Shown: piece by piece, positions 11,820 to 23,633 of the stretch
Layout of the letters: the number at the start of each line of letters is the position of its first letter
Position numbering within the stretch: the first letter of the stretch is position 1
NCBI GenBank assembly: GCA_018340375.1
Contig: JAFFJZ010000003.1
Span: forward strand, 20,212,001 to 20,276,000
Origin: Gonatopus flavifemur
Taxonomy: Eukaryota; Arthropoda; Insecta; Hymenoptera; Dryinidae
Direction: 5' to 3'
DNA length: 64,000 bases
Notes under the pieces: generated by a model
Seen by the model: only the letters and a program-made list of their open reading frames with translations
What the model was told of the DNA's origin: nothing
Databases searched by the model: none
Translations under genes and position numbers: made by a program

Positions 11820-12260
11820 TCCCAGATAACACAATAAGTTATTCCATAAGAATTCGTTTGGAATACCAAGATTTTCCAAACAGTTCTTCACGAACATCGG
11901 AATGTTTGAAACGGATTCATAGGAAGTTCAAGGAAAATACCAGTTATGTCCGCCCAAAACTGTTCGTAGGGATATTCAATCGACATATCACATGCGTGCG
12001 CAAAGAATTCACCTTTACAACCAATTGTATTCACCATACAATTCTGAAAGAAGTCATTTTAAGTTCCAATCAAAACATATTTAGAATTCATGTTTGAATA
12101 CTCTGAGAATTCCTATATGAATTCCAAAACAATTCCAGCAGAACTCATTTCAAATCAAATGAATTCTATGAGACTTCTTCACGAATTCACTCTATGTGAT
12201 TCTATTAGAATTAAAAAAATCGAATATATTCTGAATTCATAAACAAATTCAAAACTCCGA
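11820..12260. repeat. GAATTC-rich palindromic region
   Basis: The region starts CCCAGATAACAC and then carries many GAATTC words or close variants at irregular spacing. Composition and the CCC start resemble the foldback element at 34566-34824, which is also GAATTC-rich. I could not match two clear arms. Confidence 0.35.
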
Positions 12261-13118
12261 AACAAATGGAGCGTAACATGTTTCAATTTCTGCTCCTTTC
12301 CCACTTCATACTCTTCTTACGCTCCCATTTTCCCTAGGGTTGGCACCCCAAGCTTGCCGCCGATCATGGTGCAATTGTCAGTATTGGCATTACAAGCCTG
12401 GGCGACTTTCAATTTCTTTCCAGTGTATCTCCTTTTATTACTCGGAACTAATTTTCGCAATTAACTTCAGTTCATTTAATCAAATGAATTATTTTTTTCG
12501 GTGAACTGCGCCAGGAACGGTACATTTTTTCCAAACTGGGTATTTGTCGAATTAGCCCCAACTTTCAAGCATTTCTTTTCTTGTCTATGTCTTTCAAATT
12601 CGTCCTTCAAATCTGACATGCTGAGAAGCAAATGCGATGATAATGCTCTCCAAACGTGCAATAAAGAGACAACATAATCTCCTTGTGGCTCCAAATCCTT
12701 GAAATGTATTATACATTGTCTATTCGAGGAAGGATATTACTTCTGCATCAATAAAATTGAACATGAGGGTATATTATACTTGTCCCAAAGACATAACACG
12801 ATATTGAAAGAATTTAACCGAAATAAATAGTTGTCAGAGTATTTCCATTTCAGAATTAGCATAAAACTGAGACGAATAACAATCACATTCGGTTCAATGA
12901 AAATATTAAATGTTTTGTCAGAATGGAAGAAGACTCTCAACAGACCAGTTACCGAGCAACGCCATTACTGTGATATTTGAAATTGATCCTTCGAGAGGGC
13001 TATGAGAAAAATACTATTCTTTAGTCTCTTTTTTGTGTATATCAAGAAAACGTTCTATCGCAATCCTTATTGTAATGCAATCAAACGAATGACCGCGTTT
13101 ACTTTTCGCACGTTCCAG

Positions 13119-13268
13119 ATATGCGTGACTGTACTCTCAAGATGGGATTTTACCGCTGCGAGAAATGCAGTAGCTCTCGGAAATCGACATGGTACATTGC
13201 CCGGATGGTTTTATGGCCGACTCGATTTCGGATGCTCGACTGGACCTAATCTCTGCCAAATCGATCGG
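13119..13268 (+). other. Candidate isolated exon, identity unknown
   Basis: A 150 nt island follows an acceptor-like CGTTCCAG and ends at a donor-like GTTAGTC. It is less AT-rich than its surroundings. One frame is open throughout (50 codons, with residues GNRHGTLPGWFYGR), and a second frame is open for about 40. I recognise neither peptide and see no partner exon nearby. It could be an exon of an unseen gene or chance. Confidence 0.2.
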
Positions 13269-16200
13269 GTTAGTCAAAGTTCAGATACTACTCTAATCGA
13301 GCGTATCATTCTATACTCCTTCACAAGATATTCAATTCCATTCATTTTTTTCAAACTAACTCTTGACTAGAATTTCATTAAGAACGAGCGATGAATCGAG
13401 AGCAAAAAGATCCTGAATTAGTTGCAGTTGAAACGATTGCTCCGAGTGTATCCGTAGCATGACGTCATTTCTTTCATAAAATATTTAACTCGACGAATAC
13501 CCATTCGTTGCTACGTTGAAAGAATTTCTACGTATCTGTGTTATTTAACATCTTTTCATCCTCTCTCCTCGGTATCTCGTCTCTCGTTAAAACTTTCCCA
13601 GGTTCCATTATTACAACGAATTCCTACGAGAACGCGAACCGTGACTTAATAGAATTTGATACAGATAGGAAAAATGTTCACAAACTCCGGATGTATATGA
13701 AATATATTCAATCGTAGAATCAAATTATTTTGAAAATATTATCTCGTGTTTTGTTTTCTCGAGTAAAATCATGTTTTCGAGAATTGCTAGACGATGACCT
13801 GTTCATTATTGTCAATATTTTACTTTTGGCTACTGAAAGAGAAAGAGAGAGAGAGAGGATAGACTAAAAAGTAGAGGGTATGAAGGGTGGAATTTAAGAA
13901 CAGATTTGTTACTCGCAACATAGAAAAATGAATCAAACGCATCACGAATCTTGCTGCGGATTGTTTGATCAAAATGAAGCATAAATATTTTAAAAAGCCT
14001 TATACCAAACACAAAGCAGATGAAGAATTTTCGATAAAGCACGTTCTTCTTGTACAAATTCAGACTGGTATAATCTTGTATACACATGTATATCACTGAG
14101 GTCAAGAAGTTATCACTTTTCAAACAATAACAGGGCAATAGAGAAAAGCTTGTAAATTAGCCACTTTAGATGAGCTACGTATGATGCTTTTTTCGCTGCA
14201 TGATCGACAGTTGTTTCGCGATAGTCGATACACGTAGAGGGTGGATTTTGCGTCATTCCAAGGGCCAACGCCCTTTTGTCAACAGAGAACACTGCAGAAG
14301 CCAAAGTTACGTCCGATAGGTCGGTTTATATAAGAGTTGGCAAAGAGATTGTCGTTGAAGCTATAAAGACGACCCGCTAGAAGCGGTTTACGTGAGGCTA
14401 AAACGATGTAGCAAAGGGCAATAAATCGACGGTTCGTCGTAAAAGGTCGCTTTCACGACTACCGACGACTTCGATAACGGCGAAATACAGTACAGACACA
14501 GCGAAAAAGAGTTCCCTTGAATTCATTGCACTACGATTTTGATTTGTCTTGTTTCTTATTATTAAACATACATTCGCCTTGCAGAATTACGTGTGATACG
14601 AACAATTTAATATACCTGTATGTTTAATGGGTTGATATCGTGGTACTGGAGCAGACAGAATTGTGAAATCATACGTCGTTCTATTTAGAGTTGTTCTTCA
14701 AACGGAAGAGAACCATCCATTTAGAACTAAATTCAAGTGTGAAACTGTTTCTATTTTTGATATAGCGACGATGCAATTTGAGTTTCAACTTCTGGGAATA
14801 AAGCAGAAATACTTTTTGCTCGAGTAGCCTGTGATAGAGCACACAATACGATTAGATAAGGGATAGCGAAATCCAAGACGGAAATGTGTACACGATTACT
14901 GCTACTACCACAAGAGGAGTGAAAACGCTGATAGCTTTGACTATCATTACCGTGTGAGGAATGAAATTGCCATACCCAAATCGCTCGTTTTCCACACTCT
15001 CACAATCCACCAAGACCTTGTAAGATCCTTGCAACAAAAGGACAAACGTATCCTTCTTCCACAGTGGTTCGGGAAGAAAAAACAACCCTTCCTACCCGAT
15101 AATGATAACCCGGATAACCTGAGAGCTTGCAAAGCATGGAAACTTATGTGAACTTGTGTCAAGGATCTTTGATTTTTTATGTTCGTGAGCCGAATTTGGA
15201 AGTGCTTTGTTTTCATTTTGGAATGGTGAATTATTGGGATAATTGAATTTTATCAAATGAAAACAGCTCATTGAAAATTTTCATTTCAAAATCCAGAAGA
15301 ATCAATCAAGGGATCGAGAGAATTGGTATTCTTAATGCAGGGCATTGAACGTTTTCTAAATACCACCACCGACTCATCATGATCAGTTAGGATAATGTCT
15401 GAATACTAACCCAACTATCTTCATCGTAAAAGAAAAGGCTTGAAATTCATTCCTAATTTTGTAATCAGAAGCTCTCCGAAAGCAAGAAGAATATTCATGT
15501 GTCGCAACACGCAAATATGTACCTATAAATCTCCAGTGCTTTCACAACGCATCAACATTCAAAAATGGTTGAAACAAGAGAACTCAAACATAGGAATTTA
15601 TTTTCATTTCACTTGTTTTTTTTTACAATAAAGTAACATCAGTGGAATGAACATTCCCGTTATAACAGGAAATATGGACAATACAAATGAGTAAGAATTT
15701 CTAATCACTCTATCTACATTCTCACAACATTCGTTATAATTCCCCTTCCAGAATCGCTTGTCTTACAACCTCATAACTCATATACTTTACTTCTTAATTT
15801 TTCAACATTACTGATCACTTCCAGCTGCATTCCATTTTATATTTCATTCTTATAACGTTCATACAGTCATATTTCATCCTCACATTCATTGCTTTATACG
15901 CTCATACTTCATCTTACCAATTTCCTACTTTTTCATATTTCATACTTCACTGATCTAATTTTATGCTTCACGTATCCTTTGCTTTATATTTGTGATTATA
16001 TATGTATCTCGTGCTTCACTCGTAATTATTCTCATTATTTCATTACTCAAATTGTCTATTCGGTACATTTAAGTAGAGAAGATGAATAATTTCCTACGAT
16101 CGTTTTTCCTGATTATGTTCAATAAAAATCTCCTTTTATTCTGTTTATGATGTTTCTCAATCAACCGAATTGGCGATGAACATTGCAAAATGCCTCCTGA

Positions 16201-18293
16201 CGTCCACATTCCATTTTCTTGAAGATGCAAGGAAATAAATGAGCAACATGGATCAAAGATGAATGAAAATATTGTCTCTGATCGATGAATACAATCTGTG
16301 CGAACGAATTCATCGGATTTCTAAAAACACGGAAAATACTAGATTTCCTGGGACAGCGAAATGTGATTTTGCTGTTTTGGTTTTCACTGGAACAGCGAAC
16401 TGATTGCCGAGCCAGCTAAATTTTCAGCATATGGTGATAAACTATCGATTTAACTAGAAAAGTCGACATCTTCTGCTGTAAGAGCTAAAAAATCGCTGCC
16501 ATAGCTAAGAAGATGATAAACTGTGACAGCAAATATATAGTTCCACCGAAAGAGATTCAATAAAATCAGATTTCGCCGCCGCAGTGAATTCTTTTCTCGA
16601 TAAAGAAATGTCATATTTATTATTGTTTTCAAATCCCCCAAATTATTGAATGATTGTTGATCAGCCAACAAAAGCCCTTCCTCTTATAACTTAAATTTTG
16701 AGAACATTGCTTTCTTGGCTGACTGGTCGAGCGTTCGCTAGTAAATCGAAAGAGCGGAAATCGAGTCAAAGTATGAGGCAAAATTGCGAAGGAACGAGTA
16801 TGATATACGACGTTAGGTTGCAAAGAGATGGAAGGAGTGAAAACTTGTGGGAAACTTTGGCGTTGGATAGAGGAGAGGGGAAAGCATGAAATTCAATCGG
16901 CTAAGATACACGCATCCGTGTTCCGCATTCGTAGTTCGAATGTGTCTGTATATGGAGTATTCTGCTTGTTTAACGTGCATCAATATACACGCCCTCGAAG
17001 AAGTGGTATCCAGTTCACGCGGGACACTTTGAATATTTATGATATCTCTAAAACTCTGTACATTTTGTCGCGTATGTACGGTAGATCGCCAATAGATAAG
17101 TTGTTCCCAAACGACGATCTTTTCTACCGAAAAATATGAAAGGCATTTTCGCGTAAAACATTTCTCGTAGAACCTCCCGCTTTCCCATTGTCATATAATG
17201 TGAATCCATATATATATGGATTTCACAAACTTAATTTGGTAGAGTGCATTTTCTTTGAAAAGAAAAATTCTCAAAGTTTCAATTGCCAATTGTGACGGCA
17301 AATCATTGTTCAACCGAACGATATGATTTCAGAGTTTGAATTTCATTCAAATTCTAATTCGTTCGAGAACTTAAGGAAGTGAAACTAACAAAACTTGATA
17401 CACCAGCCACGTTTAACGAGACTATTCTAAACCACACACAATGTCTGACTTGTTCACGTGAATTTATGTTGTTTCTAACAACGCCCTACATCAAAACAAG
17501 TTCCAGCGGAGGAGCAGTTGTTACCGGGAGATCATGGAAGAATCAGTCTTAACCAGCGAATGATTTCAATTTCATTTCGTGGTGGAAATTCGTAACAACC
17601 AACGCAACATTACCACGTGCGAATCATTTTTTTTACTTGAATTTCAATTCTTAGATCATTCTTAAGCTTCAAAATTACGATATTCCAACATTGATTCCAA
17701 AGGGATTAAAATTAACTGAGAAGAACTGAGAGCAATGCACTCGCCTCTGCCAAATAAAATTCAATTATCCCAGCTGAACGTTAGCTGCCGTGAATAAAAG
17801 TTTGTTTGTCTGGAAGACGAATGAAACGATTCATTCAATGGGAATGAAAAATTTAGCTGTAACGAATAAAAGAGTGACGGTAAAAAAGAGTATTTTCCGC
17901 CTATTTTCTGGGACCACGGGATTCAGGTTAGAATACATTCTAAAACATCTTCTATATCGATCATTTGCGAGGGTATACAATTTCGTGGAGAGGAAAGCAC
18001 TGGTTTCACAGGTAAAGTAGTATCAGATGCCGATCAACATTTTATAAAAATCAATGAATCTCGGTAGGTTTTTTTATAGAAAAGAATCTATCAGTTCCGT
18101 TGATTCCCTCGCAAATGATCGACATGACGTATTTTTCAAAATGCAATTCAACCTGAAACTAGCGGTCCCAAAAAAAAAGAGGCGGATTTTGCGGTCACTC
18201 TTTCGATCATTTTCATCATTTTTGACAGAGGTATTATGTATAATTTATACATAATTATATATAAACTATATTACATCACATATAAATTATATA

Positions 18294-19580
18294 TTGGGTT
18301 GGCAACTAAGTAATTGCGGATTTTTGTTAGAAAATCAAAGACACTTTTTTCATGGAACGAAATAACTTTATTCTGTAATGTATTGCCCATTTTGATCAAT
18401 GACCTTTTGCCATCTTTCAGGCAGCATCATAATCCCACGTTCATAAAACTTCTGGTTTTTATTAGCAAAAAACTGAATCAGGTACGATTTGACATCATCT
18501 TCATTACTGAAATTTTTACCATTCAAGGAGTTTTGGAAAGATCGAAACAAAAAGTAATCAGATGGTGCAAGGTCAGGACTATATGTTGGATGTGGCGAAA
18601 CATCCCAACCAAGCTCCAATAATTTTTGCCGAGTGACCAAAGATGTGTGTGGCCTTGCATTGTCATGATGGAATACAACACCTTTTCGATTTGTCAATTC
18701 GGCCCGCTTTTCTTCAACTGCATTGTTTAATTTCGTTAGTTGTTCAATGTAGGCATCAGAATTGATCGTTCGGTTGGGTGGTAAGAGTTTGAAGTAGACA
18801 ATTCCTTTGTAATCCCACCAGACTGATAACAAAACCTTCTTTTGATGAATATCAGCTTTTGCTGTTGTTCGAGTTAGTTCACCTGGCCTGCTCCACGATC
18901 TTTTCCGCTTGATATTGTTGTACACAACCCATTTTTCATCGCCAGTGATCAGTCGTTTTAAAAATGGATCATTTTCATTACGTTTCTTTAGCAAATCGCA
19001 GATGTTAATGTGTTGCGTTAAATGCGTTTCTTTCAGTTCGTGAGAAACCCATGTATCGAGTTTTTGAACATAGCCAAGTTGTTTGAAGTGATTTTCAATG
19101 CATGTATGTGATACATGAAGTTTCTCTGCAATCTCACGTGTTGTACTGTGACGATCCGAATCGATTATTTCTTTGATTAGGGCGTCATCAACGTCAACTG
19201 GACGACCAGAGCGTTTTTCATCTTTGAGTGAAAAATCACCAGAACGAAATTTGGCAAACCAATTTTGACACTGCCGTTCTTTTAAGGCTTCGTCACCATA
19301 AACAGCACATAACTTTTTATGAGCTTGCGATGCCTTTTTCCCTTTGCGGAAATAAAAAAGCAAAATATGACGAAAATGTTCCTTTTGATTTTCCATTTTT
19401 CAACGAACGCCAAACGAAAACTACGCAAACGATCAAAAAATTTTTGTTACTGATTGACAGCTGAATTGCCAACTATCAAATGAAAAGATGTGTTTTACAT
19501 TTGTATTACGTCTGCAAACCTAAAAATTCAACTGACACCATCTATGAGTGAAATCCGCAATTACTTAGTTGCCAACCTGA
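18294..19580 (-). mobile_element. Complete mariner transposon
   Basis: The element is 1,287 bp, the usual mariner size. Its 30 bp terminal inverted repeats (18294-18323 and 19551-19580) differ at two positions near the outer edge: TTGGGTTGG against TCAGGTTGG, then AACTAAGTAATTGCGG in both. TA is present on both sides (18292-18293 and 19581-19582), as expected for a mariner target-site duplication. It encodes one intact transposase on the minus strand. Ends and protein resemble the mellifera-type mariners known from bees and other Hymenoptera. It lies about 4 kb upstream of the dynein gene. Confidence 0.95.
18368..19396 (-). CDS. Mariner transposase, intact
   Basis: The 342-residue protein cuts and pastes its own element at TA sites. 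The N-terminal half (about residues 1-115) is the paired-type helix-turn-helix DNA-binding region that contacts the terminal repeats. The linker motif WVPHEL is present as WVSHEL at 116-121. The catalytic triad is complete: D153 in TGDEKW, D245 in HHDNARPH and D280 in YSPDLAPSDYF, with 34 residues between the last two (the mariner D,D34D signature). Length and ends match full-length family members, with no stop or frameshift. The ATG start gives the usual MENQKEHFR opening. Activity is possible but not shown. The Pro-to-Ser change in WVPHEL and the Ser after WDV (normally Pro or Leu there) may reduce it. Confidence 0.95.
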   Translation of the reverse strand: MENQKEHFRHILLFYFRKGKKASQAHKKLCAVYGDEALKERQCQNWFAKFRSGDFSLKDEKRSGRPVDVDDALIKEIIDSDRHSTTREIAEKLHVSHTCIENHFKQLGYVQKLDTWVSHELKETHLTQHINICDLLKKRNENDPFLKRLITGDEKWVVYNNIKRKRSWSRPGELTRTTAKADIHQKKVLLSVWWDYKGIVYFKLLPPNRTINSDAYIEQLTKLNNAVEEKRAELTNRKGVVFHHDNARPHTSLVTRQKLLELGWDVSPHPTYSPDLAPSDYFLFRSFQNSLNGKNFSNEDDVKSYLIQFFANKNQKFYERGIMMLPERWQKVIDQNGQYITE

Positions 19581-20639
19581 TACAATTTTGAAAATTTTTC
19601 CACATGAGACAGATCTTCACAGTTCAAATCTCGTGTTGAAAATCAATACCCAAAATTATCGAATCGATGGATTTTCAACATAAATTTAACACATTTGAAT
19701 TAATTTCATACATCCTTGGTGTCAATATTTAGCAGAATTTTAATTGGACCTTTTGATATATGAGGAGAACTCAATTTTCATCTGTTTCAATGAACAAGTA
19801 TTCGTATTTTTATATATTAACGCATCCTATGCAACATATGAAGTTAGAAGTACGAAAATGAAATGGGAATCGAAAAATTTTGTACAGTGGAAAATAGAGA
19901 AAAATTAACAGAATTTTTAAAGTGAGAATACCACATAAGACACCTCTTTTAGCACACGATATCTAATGAAAATGAGATAAAGGTTTGCTACTCCTCACAA
20001 ATAATGTAATTATGTAATGAACATTCTGTTCTTGTAGATTTACTTTTCCAGATCATCTCCTTCGAACAGTTCTTCCACAAAGTTATTATTCAAAAAGATT
20101 GGTATCCAGTAATATCATATCTTTTGAGTTCAGTTTTTTTTTCTATCTATTCAGTCGGTCGTCTCCCAATATACGATTGAAACGGAAACTATTTTCAGAG
20201 GAAATAAATCCTCTTTAATGCATCGTCGGCTGAAATGTACCGAGGGGATTTGTGCACGACATCAACGGCCATACCGTGAATTTGATACGAGTCTGATATC
20301 AATGGGCTTAGGTTTGGAATATATGTACATGCATCTTGACGCGACATGTAGGAATATGTCTGCTATATAAATGTATAGTCTCCCGTACCCATGTGTATGC
20401 TTCATATTGTTACAGAGGTGTCTATGCAATCCTTATTTCTTTCTTCCAAAAAGAAAATCCAATAAAGCTCACAATCGTCGAGCGTAAAATGCTTTCAAAT
20501 AATGTTAGTTACATTACAAATTTTGTTCCCTTTCATTCATTTTATACGCTGTTTGTTCTTTTCAGTACTTTAATTCCATCAAATCTATCCTGATATACCA
20601 CTCCTGTTGCCTGATAACAGAAACTATAATTTTGAATGG

Positions 20640-20732
20640 AATTGAGGCGAAAGGTTTGAGAACGTGGACAATGTTCTGACCAAATCTCATTGAATTTCAT
20701 TTGTCAGATTCAATGGATTCTTTTAACCAGGG
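20640..20732 (-). repeat. Fragment of CCCTGGTT-ended MITE
   Basis: Read on the minus strand the segment begins CCCTGGTTAAAAGAATCCAT and continues with CTGACAAATG and CAGAACATTGT. It matches the end of the element at 61577-61773. Its other terminus is missing, so it is a truncated copy. Confidence 0.6.
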
Positions 20733-21386
20733 TTATCCGATTTCTTCTACTTTAGTTCAATATTTATTTAATAATTGAAAATATCTCCTGTAGATTGGAA
20801 CCTTCCTTCACCCGGAGATGAGATCGAGAATTATAATCATACATCGAGGTAAGAAAATATATTTGAAACATTCATATAAACAGTTTGAATATCATGTAAA
20901 TGCTCCTCACGAATAGGCGCAATAGACGAACGAATGAACGAACGAACGAAAGGAAAAATTGCAGTGGACGGAGATGAACGGTACGGATCGATCGAACGAG
21001 ATTAAAAGAGGCAAGAATACAAGATTAAAAGGCACTACCGAACCATCGAACCTGGACCAGGCCCATTCGGTTGGCTCTCTCACGGATAGACATTTATATT
21101 CCGGAGCGATCGTTATTGACCGATCAGAGAATCCAACCATGGTATTCTTTCTTCTCCTTTTTCACTGTTTCCCTTCTGTTATCTTACTCATTCTGCTTCG
21201 TGAGATAATCATGCACCCGCCAAACTTTGTTTCTGGTTTTATTTATTTTTCTTTTTTGGCGCGATAATGAAAATGTACCATCATCGATAACGGTTGAATC
21301 AATAAATCATTTTGTCAAACATTAATCAATTGAGTCATCATCAATCCATACTTGTACACTCATCCACAGCTTTCATACGAAACTAA

Positions 21387-21388
<2 letters not shown>

Positions 21389-21438
<50 letters not shown>
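21389..21438. repeat. (AT)25 microsatellite
   Basis: An uninterrupted AT dinucleotide run of about 50 bases. Confidence 0.98.
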
Positions 21439-21440
<2 letters not shown>

Positions 21441-22285
21441 TTTGAATTCAGCACTCGTGGAAAGAGATGATTGAATGGAAATGGAAAGGATCTCGGTACT
21501 TAATACGGTTCCCAACATACTTCCTCTTCTTTGCGGTCGGACACAAATTTCGATTCAGCAGAAACAAAGAAGAAATACGTTGATAGGACTCGAACTCCCC
21601 AGAATGGTCGAGTTCAGGGTTGAACTACGATCAGATAGTTTCCCTAGAAAGAAGTGTATAGAACGATATAAGAACTATATAGAGAACGTAGTATATAGAC
21701 ACAGAATGCTATAGAACCGAGGTTATTTGCTGATAGTCCAACGCTGCTTGGGACACTTTTCTTCTTTGGGAATCGATTGCTTCGTTGGTGAACGAGAGAT
21801 TTTCTCGAGGGTCTCTCTCGATTGTCCCGAGCGCATCAGATTCTCTCGTTTTAACTTGATTGTATTTGTGTACTCATACACCTATATATACATATATACG
21901 GGAGACAAGATTTCTTTATCCCATTTTCACGTCCGTTAGAAATAATTCGATTTATCTGATTTTCCGATAATCAACGAATGGCTGGAGTACTTCCTACAAG
22001 GAGTGGAATATAATCGTGGAACAGATTCTTCGCCTTTCTTTCGTTTCGCAGGCCTCCAACGGGATTGAATTCGAAAAATCTCATGAAGCACAACAGGTGA
22101 TGAGGTTTTGAAAATTGAATTCACGGAAAAATTAGTTAATATGAATGTCATCGCGCTGCTCTTGATTTCATCAAGCGATGATAAGAAAGAAGAAGGTTCA
22201 CGTGACTTGGTTCCATTGTGGGAAATGTTCTTTGTGTCTTGCTTAGTTATACGTGACAGTTTAAATTGAGTTCACGTTCAGCGTC

Positions 22286-22595
22286 ATCAAGCGAATATGG
22301 TTTGACGATGCTTTTTCGATGCATTATCAAAGCTCTTCCCCCGAGCGCATGGGAAAAACCTTGGAATGTTGGACAGAATACGTAAAATATGATTGACAAA
22401 TATTTTCATTCGATTTTGTTTCATATCTTCATATTCGTTATTTTGATCTCGAAATTTCGAAATTGCTTTTGAAAAATTGATTTTTGTTTTGTAGAACATG
22501 ATAATATGATCAGCAAGCGAATGTGGTTGGACAGTTCTTTTCCTTGATGCACTGTAAAAGCTCTTTCCTTTAGCTGGAATGGGATAACCACGAGG
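22286..22595. repeat. Diverged direct repeat, two units
   Basis: The unit at 22286-22365 (CAAGCGAATATGGTT, then CGATGCATTATCAAAGCTCTT) recurs at 22511-22595 (CAAGCGAATGTGGTT, then TTGATGCACTGTAAAAGCTCTT) about 226 bp downstream. It is an old local duplication with no coding capacity. Confidence 0.6.
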
Positions 22596-23299
22596 GAGAT
22601 TGTGGTCTGCTTTCTGTGCGTTCCAGTTATTTTGTTTCCGTATATGTATACTCGTAAAAGTTGATAGTCTTTGAATCCACTATGCACAGTCTGGAAATAT
22701 GATGAATTCTCGTTCATGATTATGTTTTGGCGTAATATCGGGAAAATCGGTTATTTCGTTATAATTCTGAAGAATTTCGAATTTCAAACAAGTATTCCGT
22801 TCTTATGAAACAACATCGCTCGCGATCACGGAGAACCACGGAATAGTATAACACAATTCATCCGGAGGTATTCATCAAGTGGAATATATTTTTAAGATAT
22901 TTGTAATTTTTTTTTTCTTTAAATTTATAGGTGAGGGGGCGTTTTGATCCTGTTGTCCACATCCACAGATTCTTGTATAATTCCCTAGATCGCTAACTTC
23001 CCAGGACTGATCGAACCCAGCAGCCATTTGTCGTAGCCAAGTAGACAAAAGTAGGATACCAAAATAATGATAGAATTCAGCAACCGATATTTTGAAAAAC
23101 TAATGGATGACTTTACTTCAACAAATGGCGAGTTCACTCAAACCACAATAACCTATAGTTAGCAAGTTAGCAATCTAATATATCATATAGAAGTCTTTGG
23201 TTATGTTTTCATTCGTTATTTCGCGCAATTTGACGGTTACTTTATTGCGAATGGTAAATGTGGCGAATCCATGCGCTCCTATACCGATGAATTTGTAAT

Positions 23300-23633
23300 A
23301 AGAAATTAAAAGAATGTGAAACAATCTATACTTTAGGTGCAACCCTCTGTTCTCTACCTTTTTGCCGACCCTCTTTTATTTCTTCCTCTCGAAAGTAGAT
23401 AACTTCGGATGGTACACTTGTGATAAACGAAGAAGATTCAAGTACAAGATTCGTATAGTAGCGGCAGCAGCAGTTGTATAAAGTTACTAAGAAAAGTGGA
23501 AAAAGTGGTTTAAGCGCATAAATCAGTTGCACGAGAGCTGCTTCAGTTGAAGAAAGAGAAAAAAAGAGAGTTAGCACAGAAAGAGAAAAGGAGAAGGAGT
23601 GTCGAGGGGTTGGCAGGCTTATCCGTCAATAAA
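23300..23633 (+). promoter_or_regulatory. Probable 5' region of the dynein gene
   Basis: This segment lies just upstream of the first coding exon. A TATAAA at 23477-23482 and initiator-like TCAGTT words at 23523 and 23542 suggest a transcription start shortly before the ATG, but these signals are weak. The frame of exon 1 is open upstream without an ATG, so the first in-frame ATG is at 23634. I saw no convincing RFX X-box. The true start could also be in an unseen upstream exon. Confidence 0.25.

Larger units (their letters stand above)
9801..18293. other. Long gene-poor stretch
   Basis: I find no gene I can name. It contains a CGA microsatellite (11601-11638), a stretch with about ten GAATTC or near-GAATTC words (11820-12260), one exon-like island (13119-13268), a TATA-like TTTATATAAG near 14324 with no gene recognised downstream, and a diverged repeat at 16465-16603 related to 1105-1222. 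The remaining open frames look random. Confidence 0.35.
19581..23299. other. Intergenic stretch before the dynein gene
   Basis: No gene is supported. It contains a fragment of the CCCTGGTT-ended repeat family (20640-20732), a long AT microsatellite (21389-21438) and a diverged direct repeat (22286-22595). Short open frames here have no recognisable motif. Confidence 0.4.

Noticed and set aside
23547..23633. In-frame upstream extension of dynein exon 1
   Set aside because: The frame is open upstream but has no ATG. The first in-frame ATG is 23634, so the extension is more likely 5' UTR.
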